In this document: positions 43,189 through 52,872 of the stretch, in pieces | Position numbering within the stretch: position 1 is the first letter of the stretch | Layout: every line of letters starts with the position of its first letter | NCBI GenBank assembly: GCA_002402045.2 | Contig: NVUX02000008.1 | Location: forward strand, 1-64,000 | Direction: 5' to 3' | DNA from: Paracoccaceae bacterium | Lineage (GTDB): Bacteria > Pseudomonadota > Alphaproteobacteria > Rhodobacterales > Rhodobacteraceae | Length of the DNA: 64,000 nucleotides | Position numbers and translations under genes: made by a program | Notes under the pieces: generated by a model | What the model saw: only the letters and a program-made list of their open reading frames with translations | What the model was told of the DNA's origin: nothing | Database searches by the model: none

Positions 43189-45350
43189 TGGCCACGAGTT
43201 CCGACCAAGAAATCGACCTCCTCGAACTTGCGCTCCTGTTTTACCGCAAAAAGGTCTTGATCCTTTTTATAACCTTTCTCGGCGCCATCATCGGCATCGC
43301 CATCGCGCTTTTTTCCACACCGATTTATCGGGCAGACGCGCTCATCCAGCTTGAAGAGAAATCAAGCGGCGGCATGGCGCTCTCCTCTGACCTCTCCTCT
43401 CTATTTGCAGATACGCCGCAATCCGTGGCCGAAATCGAGATTTTGCGTTCACGAATGATTTTGGGGCAGGTCATCAATAGCCTTCGGCTCGATATTTCGG
43501 CCACCCCCAAGCGTTTGCCCATCATCGGTAATTTCCTCTCTCGGTATGAATTTTCCGAGCCTAATATCTCGTTCATCTCGACCTATGCGTGGCATAACGA
43601 AACCATCGAGCTTGGTTTTTTAGAAGTGCCCGATGTGCTATTGGACCAGACGATCACGCTCACATATCTGGGTGATGGTGCGTTTGAAATTGATCTGGAT
43701 GCAGGCGCACCCATTGTTGGCCAAGTCGGGCAGCCACTCCGCCGCTCAGAGCTGGATTTTGCTATATTGGTAAACGTGATCACGGGGCAGCCGGGCCGCG
43801 AATATGAGCTAAAAAAGTCGGGGTTTGCCAACGTTTTAACCGAGATAAGAAGCAATTACACGATAAACGAAAAAGGCAAAAACTCCTCCATAATTCAACT
43901 TATGGTGCAAGGGCCTAATCCAGCGCTGGCCACTCAAATTCTTAAAAAAATCACAGATGTTTATCTTCTTCAAAACGTCAACCGCAATGCCGCTGAGGCT
44001 GATAGCAGCCTGACTTTCATTCAGGCTCAGCTGCCAGAAACCGAAGCCACAATGCGAGCGGCAGAAAGCGCTGTAAATGCTTACAAGCTCTCGCAGGACT
44101 CCGTGGATTTATCGTTCGAGACTTTGGCCCTTCTGGAGCAAGCGGTCGCCATTGCGGCGCAACTCAGCCAGATCGATCTGGAAGAGCAAGAGCTCAAAAA
44201 ACGCTACACGCCGGCCCACCCAGTTTATCAAACCCTTTTGGGAAATCGAGGCGAGTTGGAGAACCAGCTTGAGAAGGTCCGGCTTCAATCTATGGAGCTG
44301 CCCGAAACCCAGCTGGAAATGCTGCGCCTAACTCAAAATCTTGAAGTTGCTCGCGAAATTTACCTGCAGCTCGTTTCTCGCGCACAGGAACTCGCGGTGA
44401 TAAAAGCCGGTACCATCGGCAATATCAGGGTCATTGATACCCCAATGTCTTTCCCCAAACCTATCAAACCGTCAAAGCCGCTGGTGGTGATTATTTCGAC
44501 CGTTTTGGCACTTTTCCTTGCCGTCGTGCTCGTGCTTCTTCGCTCGTTCATGACAAAAGGCGTTGAAGGGCAGGAGCAAATTGAGGCGCTCGGCCTTTCT
44601 GTTTTTGGCGCCATTCAGAAGGTTGGAAATGGCGACTTCACTGCCAATAAGCGCGGGCGTGATACCCCTATTTTAGCGAAAACTGACCCAACGAACCTCT
44701 CTGTCGAGGCCCTTCGCAGCCTGCGCACCAGCCTGCATTTTGGCATGCTTGATGCCAAATCCAGCCTGCTTTTGTTTACCAGTTCGCGCCCGGGCGAAGG
44801 TAAATCATTCCTCGCGGTTAATCTGGCCACCGTGATGGCGCAAGCTGGGCAAAATGTATGCCTTGTTGATGCCGACATCCGGCGCGGCTATCTGCGCCGC
44901 TTTTTTGGCGTACCGAAATCGGCGCTGGGTTTAACTGATGTATTGGCTGGCGATGCAGAGCTTGATGACGTGATCATCAAAGACCCCGACACCGGCCTTA
45001 GCTTCATTCCCGCTGGTAAATACCCGCCCAACCCGTCCGAGCTTTTGATGCACAAGAACTTCGCCACCACCTGCGCAGCGCTGGATGCTCGTTTTGAAAT
45101 GACCTTAATGGATGCACCGCCATTGCTGGCGGTTACCGATCCGGTGATTATTGGAAAATATGCGGGCATGATCCTGCTGGTGGTCCGGCATTTGTTTACT
45201 CAGGTTGGCGAGCTAAACGCCGCGCTAAAAACCCTTGAAAACAACGGGTTAAAAGCCAATGGAGCCGTATTAAACGCCTATTCACCAAAAGCGTCAAATA
45301 AAGGCGCCGGGGATTACAGCTACCAATACGCCTATAAAACCCGAGATTAA
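43188..45350 (+). CDS. wzc: Wzc-type tyrosine kinase / chain-length regulator
   Basis: 720-residue inner-membrane bacterial tyrosine (BY) kinase, start ATG 43188. Order: short N-terminus, TM1 (VLILFITFLGAIIGIAIALF, near 22-42), Wzz domain, coiled-coil (near 260-390), TM2 with preceding PxxP (PIKPSKPLVVIISTVLALFLAVVLVLL, near 425), and a C-terminal kinase with Walker A SSRPGEGKS (near 535), Walker A' VDADIRRG (near 563) and MDAPP. A tyrosine-rich tail (YSYQYAYKTRD) provides autophosphorylation sites. Regulates export and length of an exopolysaccharide, with wzb. Confidence 0.92.
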   Translation: MATSSDQEIDLLELALLFYRKKVLILFITFLGAIIGIAIALFSTPIYRADALIQLEEKSSGGMALSSDLSSLFADTPQSVAEIEILRSRMILGQVINSLRLDISATPKRLPIIGNFLSRYEFSEPNISFISTYAWHNETIELGFLEVPDVLLDQTITLTYLGDGAFEIDLDAGAPIVGQVGQPLRRSELDFAILVNVITGQPGREYELKKSGFANVLTEIRSNYTINEKGKNSSIIQLMVQGPNPALATQILKKITDVYLLQNVNRNAAEADSSLTFIQAQLPETEATMRAAESAVNAYKLSQDSVDLSFETLALLEQAVAIAAQLSQIDLEEQELKKRYTPAHPVYQTLLGNRGELENQLEKVRLQSMELPETQLEMLRLTQNLEVAREIYLQLVSRAQELAVIKAGTIGNIRVIDTPMSFPKPIKPSKPLVVIISTVLALFLAVVLVLLRSFMTKGVEGQEQIEALGLSVFGAIQKVGNGDFTANKRGRDTPILAKTDPTNLSVEALRSLRTSLHFGMLDAKSSLLLFTSSRPGEGKSFLAVNLATVMAQAGQNVCLVDADIRRGYLRRFFGVPKSALGLTDVLAGDAELDDVIIKDPDTGLSFIPAGKYPPNPSELLMHKNFATTCAALDARFEMTLMDAPPLLAVTDPVIIGKYAGMILLVVRHLFTQVGELNAALKTLENNGLKANGAVLNAYSPKASNKGAGDYSYQYAYKTRD

Positions 45351-47599
45351 AATGGGTGCCGCCCAGCCTTAAGCCAGCGCTCCAGTGCGGGGCGGACAGA
45401 CTGATCTCCCGAGCCGCGCGCCTCATCAATCACAGATTTCACTTCGTCCAGATTCACCGCCCGCAACAGCCGTTTAACCGGCCCCACCGAGGCAGGCCGC
45501 ATTGAAAGCGTGCGCAGCCCCATCGCGGCAAATGCCAGCGCCTCAACGGGGCGTCCAGCATCCTCACCGCAAAAAGACAGCGGGGTCGAGAGCCGTGTGC
45601 AGCGATCAGCTATTTGCTCAATAAACGTTAGAAAGCTCACATTTAGCGTATCATACCGTGCCCGCACCAGCTCGTTTTCACGGTCTGCCGCAAAGAAAAA
45701 CTGCTTTAAGTCATTGCCCCCAATGGAAATAAAGTCCGCCAGCTCAAAGAACTGATCGGGTGCAAAGGCAAGGCTCGGAGTTTCCAGCATCGCACCAATG
45801 CGCACGTTAGCTGGCAAAATATGGCCCAGCCGCGCCTCTTTTTCCAGCTCGTCCAGCAGCGCCTGCCGCGCCTCGCGAAACTCCTCGAATTGGGCAATAA
45901 ACGGAAACATCACCGTAAGCCATCGCCCGTTGGCCGCGCGAATGAGCGCCTGAAGCTGCATGCGCATCACACCGGGTCTATCCAGCCCGATGCGAATAGC
46001 CCGCCAACCTAGCGCTGGGTTGGGTTCTTCGGGCCGCTTCATATAGGGCAAGGCCTTATCAGAGCCAATATCCAATGTGCGAAAAACCACCGGTTTTTCT
46101 CCCGCCGCGTCCATCACTTTGCTGTAAAGCTTAACCAGCTCGGCCCTGCGCGGCACCCTTGCGCGCAGCAAAAACTGCAACTCGGTGCGATAAAGCCCCA
46201 CGCCCTCGGCACCCGATGGCCCAAGACTGGGAAGATCCACCATCAGCCCGCCATTCATGTGCAGCGCTATATTTACGCCATCCTGCGTAGTTGCTGGCTT
46301 ATCCCGCAGCCCTTTATACGCTTCCTGCGCCTCGGTCTGCATAGCAATCTTTTCACGAAATGCTGCTGCCACAGTGTCATCTGGCCGCAAATGCACCAAT
46401 CCGGTTTCACCGTCTATCAATATAGGATCATCATTCAGGGCCTCGCGGGTAATGCGCGCCGCATGAATAACCAACGGGATCGCCAGCGAGCGCGCCACAA
46501 TCGCTGCATGGGAGCCAACCGAGCCTTCCTCCAACACCACGCCCTTAAGCTTTTTGCCATAATCCAGCAACTCTCCGGGGCCAATATTGCGCGCCACCAA
46601 AATGGCATTTTCAGGAATTCCACGCTCTGAGGCATCCTCCCGACCGGTTAAAATCCGCAATAGCCGATTGGCGAGATCATCCAGATCATGCAGGCGCTCA
46701 CGAATGTAAGCGTCCTTCATCCGCGCCATGCGTGTGCGGGTTGAGGTTTGCTCTTTTTCCACCGCAACTTCTGCCGCCAGCCCGCTTTCAACTGAGTCAA
46801 ACATCCTGTTGCGCCAGCCTTTATCTTGCGCAAACAATCGGTAAGCGACCATTACGTCGCGGTGCTCCCCAATCGCTGCGCCCTTATCAAGCAGCACGTC
46901 AATCTCGTCCACCAGCATATCTAGCGCGTCTTGCAAGCGTCCGGCCTCTATCAATGGGTCATCTGCCACAGGGTTGGCGATCACGATATGCGGCTCATGC
47001 AGCAGCACCACGCCCTCGGCCACACCTTCCTGCCCGCGCAAGCCCTTCACAAAAAACGGCAGCTGGTGCTGGGCCGCAATCGACATTTTGTCAGGGCCGG
47101 TAAACGCGCCAAGCTCGGTCATTTCCGCGATGACCATGGCCACCACTTCCAGCCCGAAAATCTCGTCATCCGAATAAGTGCGCTGGTCTTTGCTTTGCAC
47201 CACAAGCACGCCGAGCACCTCGCCCAGCCGCTGGATAGGCACACCAACAAAGGAGGAAAATACCTCCTCGCCGGTTTCAGGCATAAAGCGATAACCGCGC
47301 GCCGCTGGGGCATCTGCAAAGTTTAGCGGCACAGCTTTATCAGCCACGCGGCCCACCAGCCCCTGCCCCACACGCAAGCGCGTTTGGTGAACAGCTTCGG
47401 CATTCAGCCCATACGTGGCGCATAGCTCCAGCGTAGTTTCGTCGCGCTTGAGGTAAATAGAGCAGACCTCGGCCTCAAGCGAGCAGGCAATAAGATAGGT
47501 GACACGGTCCAGCCGTGCCTGCCCCTCGCCAGCTTCCGCCAACGCGTCCCGCAAGCCTTTCAGCAATGTTTGGGATTTTATCCCTTTACGTTCACCCAT
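45347..47599 (-). CDS. ptsP: Phosphoenolpyruvate-protein phosphotransferase PtsP (EI-Ntr)
   Basis: First enzyme of the nitrogen PTS: autophosphorylates from PEP and passes phosphate to NPr. 750 residues: N-terminal GAF domain (1-165; CSIYLKRDETTLELCATYGL), PEP-utilising N-terminal domain, phospho-histidine domain (GSVGSHAAIVARSLAIP, His near 364) and a C-terminal TIM-barrel with GVGLYRTELQFL (near 463), IGGNDLKQFFFAADREN (near 629) and SFCGEDAG (Cys near 677). Starts 21 bases after the lysC stop, as in many alphaproteobacteria. Converges with wzc, overlapping 4 nt. Confidence 0.95.
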   Translation of the reverse strand: MGERKGIKSQTLLKGLRDALAEAGEGQARLDRVTYLIACSLEAEVCSIYLKRDETTLELCATYGLNAEAVHQTRLRVGQGLVGRVADKAVPLNFADAPAARGYRFMPETGEEVFSSFVGVPIQRLGEVLGVLVVQSKDQRTYSDDEIFGLEVVAMVIAEMTELGAFTGPDKMSIAAQHQLPFFVKGLRGQEGVAEGVVLLHEPHIVIANPVADDPLIEAGRLQDALDMLVDEIDVLLDKGAAIGEHRDVMVAYRLFAQDKGWRNRMFDSVESGLAAEVAVEKEQTSTRTRMARMKDAYIRERLHDLDDLANRLLRILTGREDASERGIPENAILVARNIGPGELLDYGKKLKGVVLEEGSVGSHAAIVARSLAIPLVIHAARITREALNDDPILIDGETGLVHLRPDDTVAAAFREKIAMQTEAQEAYKGLRDKPATTQDGVNIALHMNGGLMVDLPSLGPSGAEGVGLYRTELQFLLRARVPRRAELVKLYSKVMDAAGEKPVVFRTLDIGSDKALPYMKRPEEPNPALGWRAIRIGLDRPGVMRMQLQALIRAANGRWLTVMFPFIAQFEEFREARQALLDELEKEARLGHILPANVRIGAMLETPSLAFAPDQFFELADFISIGGNDLKQFFFAADRENELVRARYDTLNVSFLTFIEQIADRCTRLSTPLSFCGEDAGRPVEALAFAAMGLRTLSMRPASVGPVKRLLRAVNLDEVKSVIDEARGSGDQSVRPALERWLKAGRHPF

Positions 47600-47620
47600 A
47601 TTACCTCGCGCATGCCGCGC

Positions 47621-48874
47621 TTATGGTGCGCGGTCCAAGTCAAATGCATCATGCAATGATTGCACAGTAAGTTCCATATATTTCCGGTCTACCAACACAG
47701 AAACTTTAATCTCGGAAGTTGTGATCACCTTGATGTTTACCCCGTCATCGGCGAGGTTCTTAAACATTTTCTGCGCCACACCAGCGTGGGAACGCATGCC
47801 AATTCCGACAATTGACACCTTCGCCACGTCAGTATCTTTATCCAGCTCGCGATAATTAAAATCGCCGCGCGCTTTAGCCGCTTCCAGCGCGGCTTCGGCC
47901 TTGGCCACATCGCCTACAGGGCAGGAAAACGTCATATCCGTGCGGCCCTCTTCAGACATGTTCTGCACGATCATATCTACAATAACCCCGGCCTCAGCCA
48001 AGGGCGAAAATATCGCAGCCGCGACGCCGGGGCGGTCGGCCACCGAAATCAGCGTTAGTTTGGCTTCATCGCGCGAGCAGGCAATGCCGGTTACCACATT
48101 TGATTCCATAATCTCATCCTCATCGCAAACCAGCGTACCCGGTTCGTCATTAAAACTGCTGAGCACCTGAAGGCGCACTTTGTAGCGCATGGCCAGCTCT
48201 ACAGAGCGGGTTTGCAGTACTTTTGCGCCTAAGGATGCCAGCTCCAGCATCTCTTCATAGGCGATTCTTTCCAGCTTACGCGCCTTGGCGGTGATGCGCG
48301 GGTCGGTGGTGTATATCCCGTCCACATCGGTATAAATATCACAGCGCTCGGCCTCAAGCGCTGCGGCAAAAGCCACGGCCGTTGTGTCAGAGCCACCGCG
48401 CCCCAGCGTTGTTACGCGGCCATCGGGGCTAATGCCCTGAAAGCCTGCGATCACCGCCACCTCCATGCCTTCGGCAAATTTTGCGTCCAAATTCTCGCGC
48501 GGAATGCTCTCTATGCGCGCCGCGCCGTGGGCATCAGTCGTGTTTACCGGCACCTGCCAGCCCTGCCAGCTTCGCGCCTGCACACCCATTTCCTGTAGCG
48601 CAATCGCCATCAGGCCCGAGGTCACCAGCTCACCCGAGGCCACCACGGCGTCATACTCCCGCGCATCATAAATGCCCGGCGTTTCAGCCTCGTCCCCGCT
48701 GGCAGCTTCGCCCACGAGGCCCACCAGCTTGTTGGTTTCGCCCGACATCGCCGACACCACAACAATAACCTGATAGCCCCGCGCCACCTCGCGCTTGACC
48801 TTCGCAGACGCGCTACGAATGCGATCAAGATCCGCCACCGAGGTGCCGCCAAATTTCATAACCAGCAAAGCCAT
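47621..48874 (-). CDS. lysC: Aspartate kinase
   Basis: Phosphorylates L-aspartate, committed step to Lys, Thr, Met and diaminopimelate. 417 residues, typical of the LysC-alpha-type with one polypeptide containing two C-terminal ACT domains (near 265-340 and 345-417). N-terminal motif MKFGGTSVADLDRI, catalytic/aspartate region VVVSAMSGETNKLV (near 39), TLGRGGSDTTAVAFA (near 149). ACT domains (GVAAAIFSPLAEAGVIVDMIVQN) suggest feedback control by lysine and/or threonine. Cotranscribed with ptsP. Confidence 0.95.
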   Translation of the reverse strand: MALLVMKFGGTSVADLDRIRSASAKVKREVARGYQVIVVVSAMSGETNKLVGLVGEAASGDEAETPGIYDAREYDAVVASGELVTSGLMAIALQEMGVQARSWQGWQVPVNTTDAHGAARIESIPRENLDAKFAEGMEVAVIAGFQGISPDGRVTTLGRGGSDTTAVAFAAALEAERCDIYTDVDGIYTTDPRITAKARKLERIAYEEMLELASLGAKVLQTRSVELAMRYKVRLQVLSSFNDEPGTLVCDEDEIMESNVVTGIACSRDEAKLTLISVADRPGVAAAIFSPLAEAGVIVDMIVQNMSEEGRTDMTFSCPVGDVAKAEAALEAAKARGDFNYRELDKDTDVAKVSIVGIGMRSHAGVAQKMFKNLADDGVNIKVITTSEIKVSVLVDRKYMELTVQSLHDAFDLDRAP

Positions 48875-48953
48875 TGCAAAGGCTCCATTTACTTGAGTTT
48901 GGCCGTTTCATACAAGCCTTTAAGCGCAGCATCAAGCCCAAGCGCCGCGCGTC

Positions 48954-48989
48954 GCCTCGGGGGGGCATCGAGCCCCCGCTCGGCGAGGC
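48954..48989 (-). terminator. Nested GC-rich hairpin after the lipoprotein gene
   Basis: Outer arms GCCTCG / CGAGGC enclose an inner stem GGGGGC-ATCGA-GCCCCC. It is located just downstream of the leftward lipoprotein gene (stop 49011). There is no clear T-run, so a weak or factor-assisted terminator is the best guess. Confidence 0.45.
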
Positions 48990-49010
48990 CCCTCTCAGGA
49001 GGCGCCGGTG

Positions 49011-49757
49011 CTATTCCGTCGGAATGCCCTTAAATAATGCTTGCAGCACTTCGCCGATTTCAATGCGCTGCTCTAGCTCGGCAAAGTCAATCGCACCACC
49101 ATGGCGTTCGCGCACCTGTGCCAGCCCGGCCTCATAGGCCCGAAAAAACGGATTGCGGTTGATCGCCGCGATTAAAAAACGATTGGTCGGGTTAAACGTG
49201 CCGTTTACATCCTCGATCAGCAGCGCATAGCCATCCGGATCATCCAAAGCAAATGTTTCCAGAATGGTCTGCACATGCTTTTGCTCCTCCCGAATAAGCG
49301 CGCCAGTATTCATCGGCGCACGAGATATCCGCCCAAGCAAGCCCTGTGAGCCCTCAGCGTTTTCTGCCGCTAAATTTACGCGCAGCTCAATATCCGCGCT
49401 CAAATTGTCCATAAATTCCCATGTGCTATCGCTATAGGCGCGGCGCACCAGTGGCGCATAGGTAGCCGCAAGGCTGGCAGTGGTAGCGGCCGCCACACCA
49501 AAATAGCTGGTTTGCGCACCATATTGCCGGTTTAGCTCAATATATCGCATGGAGCGCGCGCACAGCCCAAGCCGCTCATTATCATCAAAAACCGGCAAGG
49601 CTGCAGTTGTTGTGTGGGCAAAACTCACGGTTTTACTACACACAATCTGCTCGCCATTCCATGCTGGCAGGCCCATTTCCGGAGCCTCCGGCGGCCGCTC
49701 GCCGCCACATGCCGCTGCAAACAGTGCCAATCCAATTATTCCTGAGCGTAGAGCCAT
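49011..49757 (-). CDS. Putative lipoprotein of unknown function
   Basis: 248 residues from ATG 49757 with a lipoprotein signal peptide (MALRSGIIGLALFAAACGGE; lipobox FAAAC). The mature part is mostly helical, low in cysteine, with conserved-looking segments LCARSMRYIELNRQYGAQTSYFGVA and FALDDPDGYALLIEDVNGTFNPTNRFLIAAINRNPF. I do not recognise the family and see no catalytic motif. Leftward transcription, single gene. Confidence 0.65.
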   Translation of the reverse strand: MALRSGIIGLALFAAACGGERPPEAPEMGLPAWNGEQIVCSKTVSFAHTTTAALPVFDDNERLGLCARSMRYIELNRQYGAQTSYFGVAAATTASLAATYAPLVRRAYSDSTWEFMDNLSADIELRVNLAAENAEGSQGLLGRISRAPMNTGALIREEQKHVQTILETFALDDPDGYALLIEDVNGTFNPTNRFLIAAINRNPFFRAYEAGLAQVRERHGGAIDFAELEQRIEIGEVLQALFKGIPTE

Positions 49758-49847
49758 TATTTCCCTCATAAGTTACGTGTTTAACCCGAAAAACCATGCG
49801 GGCCCTTGGCTGTCAACGCGCAGAGGTAGCCCTGCGCGGCCCTCCGC

Positions 49848-50213
49848 CTAATTTACCAGTTTTGGCTTAATGCCCATAGGCAAAACGGGCACGCCTTCTT
49901 CCAACAACGCGCGCGCCTCTTCCAGCTTTGCTTGCCCCATAATGGGCCGCTCAGGGGTTTCTCCGTAGTGCATTTTGCGGGCTTCTTCAGGAAACTTGGC
50001 GCCCACATCATCTATCAGCGGTTTTTCGCGTAGATCAGGCGCTTTGGGGTCCATCGCCAAGCGCGGCGCCATTACCGCCTTGGAAACTTCACAACTCCCG
50101 CAAATCACACAAGAAACCAGCCCGCGCACCTGCAGCTTTTCATAGTCTTTATTAGAGCCAAACCACGAATCGAATCCATGTCCGTGCTCACATTTAAGGT
50201 TAAACTTGATCAT
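49848..50213 (-). CDS. DUF1178 family protein
   Basis: 121 residues from ATG 50213. The N-terminal motif MIKFNLKCEHGHGFDSWFGSNKDYEKL with CVICGSCEVSKAVMAPRL forms a probable zinc-binding site (Cys8, His10/12 and a CxxCxxC). The C-terminal region FPEEARKMHYGETPERPIMGQAKLEEARALLEEG is typical of DUF1178. No function is known to me. Confidence 0.85.
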   Translation of the reverse strand: MIKFNLKCEHGHGFDSWFGSNKDYEKLQVRGLVSCVICGSCEVSKAVMAPRLAMDPKAPDLREKPLIDDVGAKFPEEARKMHYGETPERPIMGQAKLEEARALLEEGVPVLPMGIKPKLVN

Positions 50214-50297
50214 TACACTTTCGCTGCTAAACTCCGGCAACATCCATTATAAAGGCCATGGCCGCTCGTCGCCAGCGTTATATACCGAAAGAAATTA

Positions 50298-50915
50298 ATG
50301 TTTAAACCGTCCCTCACTGCACCCTTGTTGTTTCTCGCATTGCTCGCCAGTTTCGCCACACCCGCTTATGCCGATTATCGCCAATGCAGCCCCCAGCAAA
50401 AATCTGACATCGAAAAAGCAAGGTTTAACGCGTTTGATGCTCTTTCGGCTGCTACGGTGCAGATCACGCCGCAAAATGGCGCTTATCGCACGTGGTTTGG
50501 CCGCTGGGATGCAGTGCGGGCCAAATTTGTGCGCTCAACAATCTCGGCGCTCAAAAACCATATCCGCACGAGCAAAATAACCTATGTCTGCGAGCGCCGG
50601 GGGTCCGGCTCATGTGATGGCGGCACTTATGCCTTTGTATATCCGAGTGATTCCGGAACCATCTATCTTTGCCCGCCCTACTTCGATCTCCCAACCCTTT
50701 CGGATGCCACCTTTCTTGAGGTGTTCAATTCCGGCACCCGGGGTGGCACCATCATTCATGAAATGTCCCATTATGATAATGTCGGCGGCACCAATGATAA
50801 TTGCTATAACCGAGATGTTTGCAGTGATTTTGCACGCACTTCGCCAAATCGCGCAGCGCATAATGCAGACAGCTTTCAGTATTTCGCTGAAGATACCTAC
50901 CTGAAAGCCCGCTAA
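50298..50915 (+). CDS. Secreted M35-like zinc metallopeptidase
   Basis: 205 residues with a Sec signal peptide (LLFLALLASFATPAYA, cut before DYRQC). The mature domain fits the lysine-specific metallo-endopeptidase/deuterolysin (M35, aspzincin) family: HEMSH (HExxH) near residue 153 and a downstream NADSFQYFAEDTY in which the Asp would be the third zinc ligand. Six mature cysteines could form disulfides in the periplasm or outside. Such peptidases are best known from fungi; bacterial homologues exist. Likely secreted protease; the cleavage preference cannot be told. Confidence 0.75.
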   Translation: MFKPSLTAPLLFLALLASFATPAYADYRQCSPQQKSDIEKARFNAFDALSAATVQITPQNGAYRTWFGRWDAVRAKFVRSTISALKNHIRTSKITYVCERRGSGSCDGGTYAFVYPSDSGTIYLCPPYFDLPTLSDATFLEVFNSGTRGGTIIHEMSHYDNVGGTNDNCYNRDVCSDFARTSPNRAAHNADSFQYFAEDTYLKAR

Positions 50916-51123
50916 CGCCTTGCTTAGCTCGACCCTCGCGGCGCGCAGCCTCCGCACTACTTTGTAAGGTTTTATCTGCGCCGCGCTTCAAAGGCAGCGC
51001 ATGTGACGGGTATAGATGAGTATTTATAAAAGAGTGAATACCTCTTCTAAATTGCCCAAATATCCGGAGGGTGAGCGCGGCGCGGGTGCAACATTGCAAA
51101 GCAGCGCGGCATCAAACGCGCCG

Positions 51124-51681
51124 CTACCGGCTTGCGCGACGGTCGCGGCGGCTGCTCATCGGCTGGAAAGCCACTGAAACATGGGTTTCGCAATAAGGCT
51201 TGCCTGGCTCCACCGGATGACCGCAAAACCAGAATTCTTCGGTCGCGGGGTCGCCGATTGGCCATTTGCAAGTGCGCTCGGTGAGCTGCATCAAGTTCAG
51301 CTTCCGCGCCTTTTCTTCAATCTTTTTCACCTTGGCCAAAGCTTCTTCCGAAACCTCGCTAGCCGAGCGCTGCGGCGGTAAAGGCTTGCCGGCAGTAATA
51401 ATCGGGCGCGGGCGCGGAATTGGCCGCTGCACCACAGGTGCTGGCGCTGCCTCTTTTTTGGCTTCTACCTTGGGCTTTTTAGGCTTGGGCACAGGCTTGG
51501 CAGCCTCTGCCTTTGGCGCTGCTTTCGCCGCTGTTGGCCGGTTAGAAAGCCCCAGCCGATGCACTTTGCCAATTACAGCATTGCGGGTCACGCCGCCAAG
51601 CTCGGTAGCGATTTGTGAGGCAGACTTCCCGTCCCCCCACATTTTCTTCAAAATATCGACGCGCTCATCTGTCCAAGCCAT
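51124..51681 (-). CDS. gcrA: GcrA cell-cycle regulator
   Basis: 185 residues from ATG 51681. GcrA is an alphaproteobacterial sigma-70 cofactor acting at CcrM-methylated GANTC promoters. The N-terminal DNA-binding domain is clear: MAWTDERVDILKKMWGDGKSASQIATELGGVTRNAVIGKVHRLGL (family signature). A proline/lysine-rich linker (residues 50-100) precedes the C-terminal sigma-binding part with CKWPIGDPATEEFWFCGHPVEPGKPYCETH. Normal length. Confidence 0.95.
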   Translation of the reverse strand: MAWTDERVDILKKMWGDGKSASQIATELGGVTRNAVIGKVHRLGLSNRPTAAKAAPKAEAAKPVPKPKKPKVEAKKEAAPAPVVQRPIPRPRPIITAGKPLPPQRSASEVSEEALAKVKKIEEKARKLNLMQLTERTCKWPIGDPATEEFWFCGHPVEPGKPYCETHVSVAFQPMSSRRDRRASR

Positions 51682-51747
51682 GCCTGATCTCCGCAAATTC
51701 TCCGGTAAGCCTCTATATTATGGCCCATGCGCCAAAGTTACAATAGC

Positions 51748-52872
51748 TCAGCGCGGCATTGGCGTGGAATGTTCCTTATAGGGCTGCCAATCAGTGATCT
51801 CTGGATAATACATTTTGCGCCACGCCCGCACCCGCGGGTTCATCATCCGGCGAAAATAGCGCGGGTGGCAAGCCAGTGCGGCCATAATCGGGTAGCCATA
51901 GGGCAGCTGCGGGGCTTCCGCCTCATCATAGGTTTGCAAAAGAGGGAAGCGGCGGCTGGGTTTATAGTGGTGATCAGAGTGGCGTTGCAGGTTTAGCAAC
52001 TGCCAGTTGGTGAATTTGTGGTTGGCATTCCAAGAGTGACGTGGCGCCACTGGCTCATATTTTCCATCGCCCAAATGCTTGCGCACCAGCCCGTAATGCT
52101 CAACGTAATCAATGATTTCGAGGTAATTAATCGCCACAAAGGCCTGCAGCACAAAAAGCAGCACCCCCGCCAAACCACCAATAATCGCCGCGATGCTCAG
52201 AAACCCGAGCGCCAAGCCGCCATAAATCCAGAACGGATTGGAAAAATCGCTCACCTTGCGCCCGCGTTTAAGCGCCCGCGTAGCTTCCACCTCCCAAGCT
52301 GACTTCAGCGTACCAATCATGGCGCGCGGCAAAAAATGATATAGGTTTTCGTTATATTTCGCCGTCACCACATCACGCGGGGTGCCAATATAGCGGTGAT
52401 GTACCAAAATATGCTCGGTCCTGAAATGCCCATAAAGCACGGTGGCCAGCAAAATATCCCCGAACCAGCGTTCAAATTTGTTATGTTGATGCACAAGCTC
52501 ATGGGCATAGGTAATGCCCATTTCGCCCGCCACAATGCCACTCACAAGCGCCAAGAAAATGCTTTCCGTCACGCTCAAATGATCAAACCAGAAGATCGCG
52601 ACCAGCGAGCCAAGCACCACCATAATTTGCAGCGGCACCCATATCCAAGTGATCATCCGGTGCCAGAGCAGCGCACTATCGTCAGCATTTGGGTCAAGGT
52701 TTTCCCGGCTCAGCCCTAGTACGCTATCCATCACCGAACTGATGGCGAGATTATAAATCGGTATCAGTGCTATCCACCAGCCGCCCTTGCTTACGGCTAG
52801 AAGCCAGAGCGGGATAAACACCAGCGAAACCCAAAAGGGCAGCGCGTTGGCAAGGGTTGGTTTTGAGGTCAT
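51748..52872 (-). CDS. AlkB-type membrane monooxygenase (alkane hydroxylase family)
   Basis: 374-residue integral membrane diiron enzyme. Several hydrophobic helices and the eight-histidine pattern of AlkB/xylene monooxygenases: HELVHQHN (near residue 124), EHILVHHRYIGTPRD (near 153), NYLEIIDYVEHYGL (near 247) and LQRHSDHHYKP (near 292). The final LQRHSDHH is diagnostic of alkane 1-monooxygenases. Substrates could be medium-chain alkanes or another hydrophobic chain. No rubredoxin or rubredoxin reductase gene is near. Its ATG overlaps the mutY stop (ATGA). Confidence 0.88.
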   Translation of the reverse strand: MTSKPTLANALPFWVSLVFIPLWLLAVSKGGWWIALIPIYNLAISSVMDSVLGLSRENLDPNADDSALLWHRMITWIWVPLQIMVVLGSLVAIFWFDHLSVTESIFLALVSGIVAGEMGITYAHELVHQHNKFERWFGDILLATVLYGHFRTEHILVHHRYIGTPRDVVTAKYNENLYHFLPRAMIGTLKSAWEVEATRALKRGRKVSDFSNPFWIYGGLALGFLSIAAIIGGLAGVLLFVLQAFVAINYLEIIDYVEHYGLVRKHLGDGKYEPVAPRHSWNANHKFTNWQLLNLQRHSDHHYKPSRRFPLLQTYDEAEAPQLPYGYPIMAALACHPRYFRRMMNPRVRAWRKMYYPEITDWQPYKEHSTPMPR

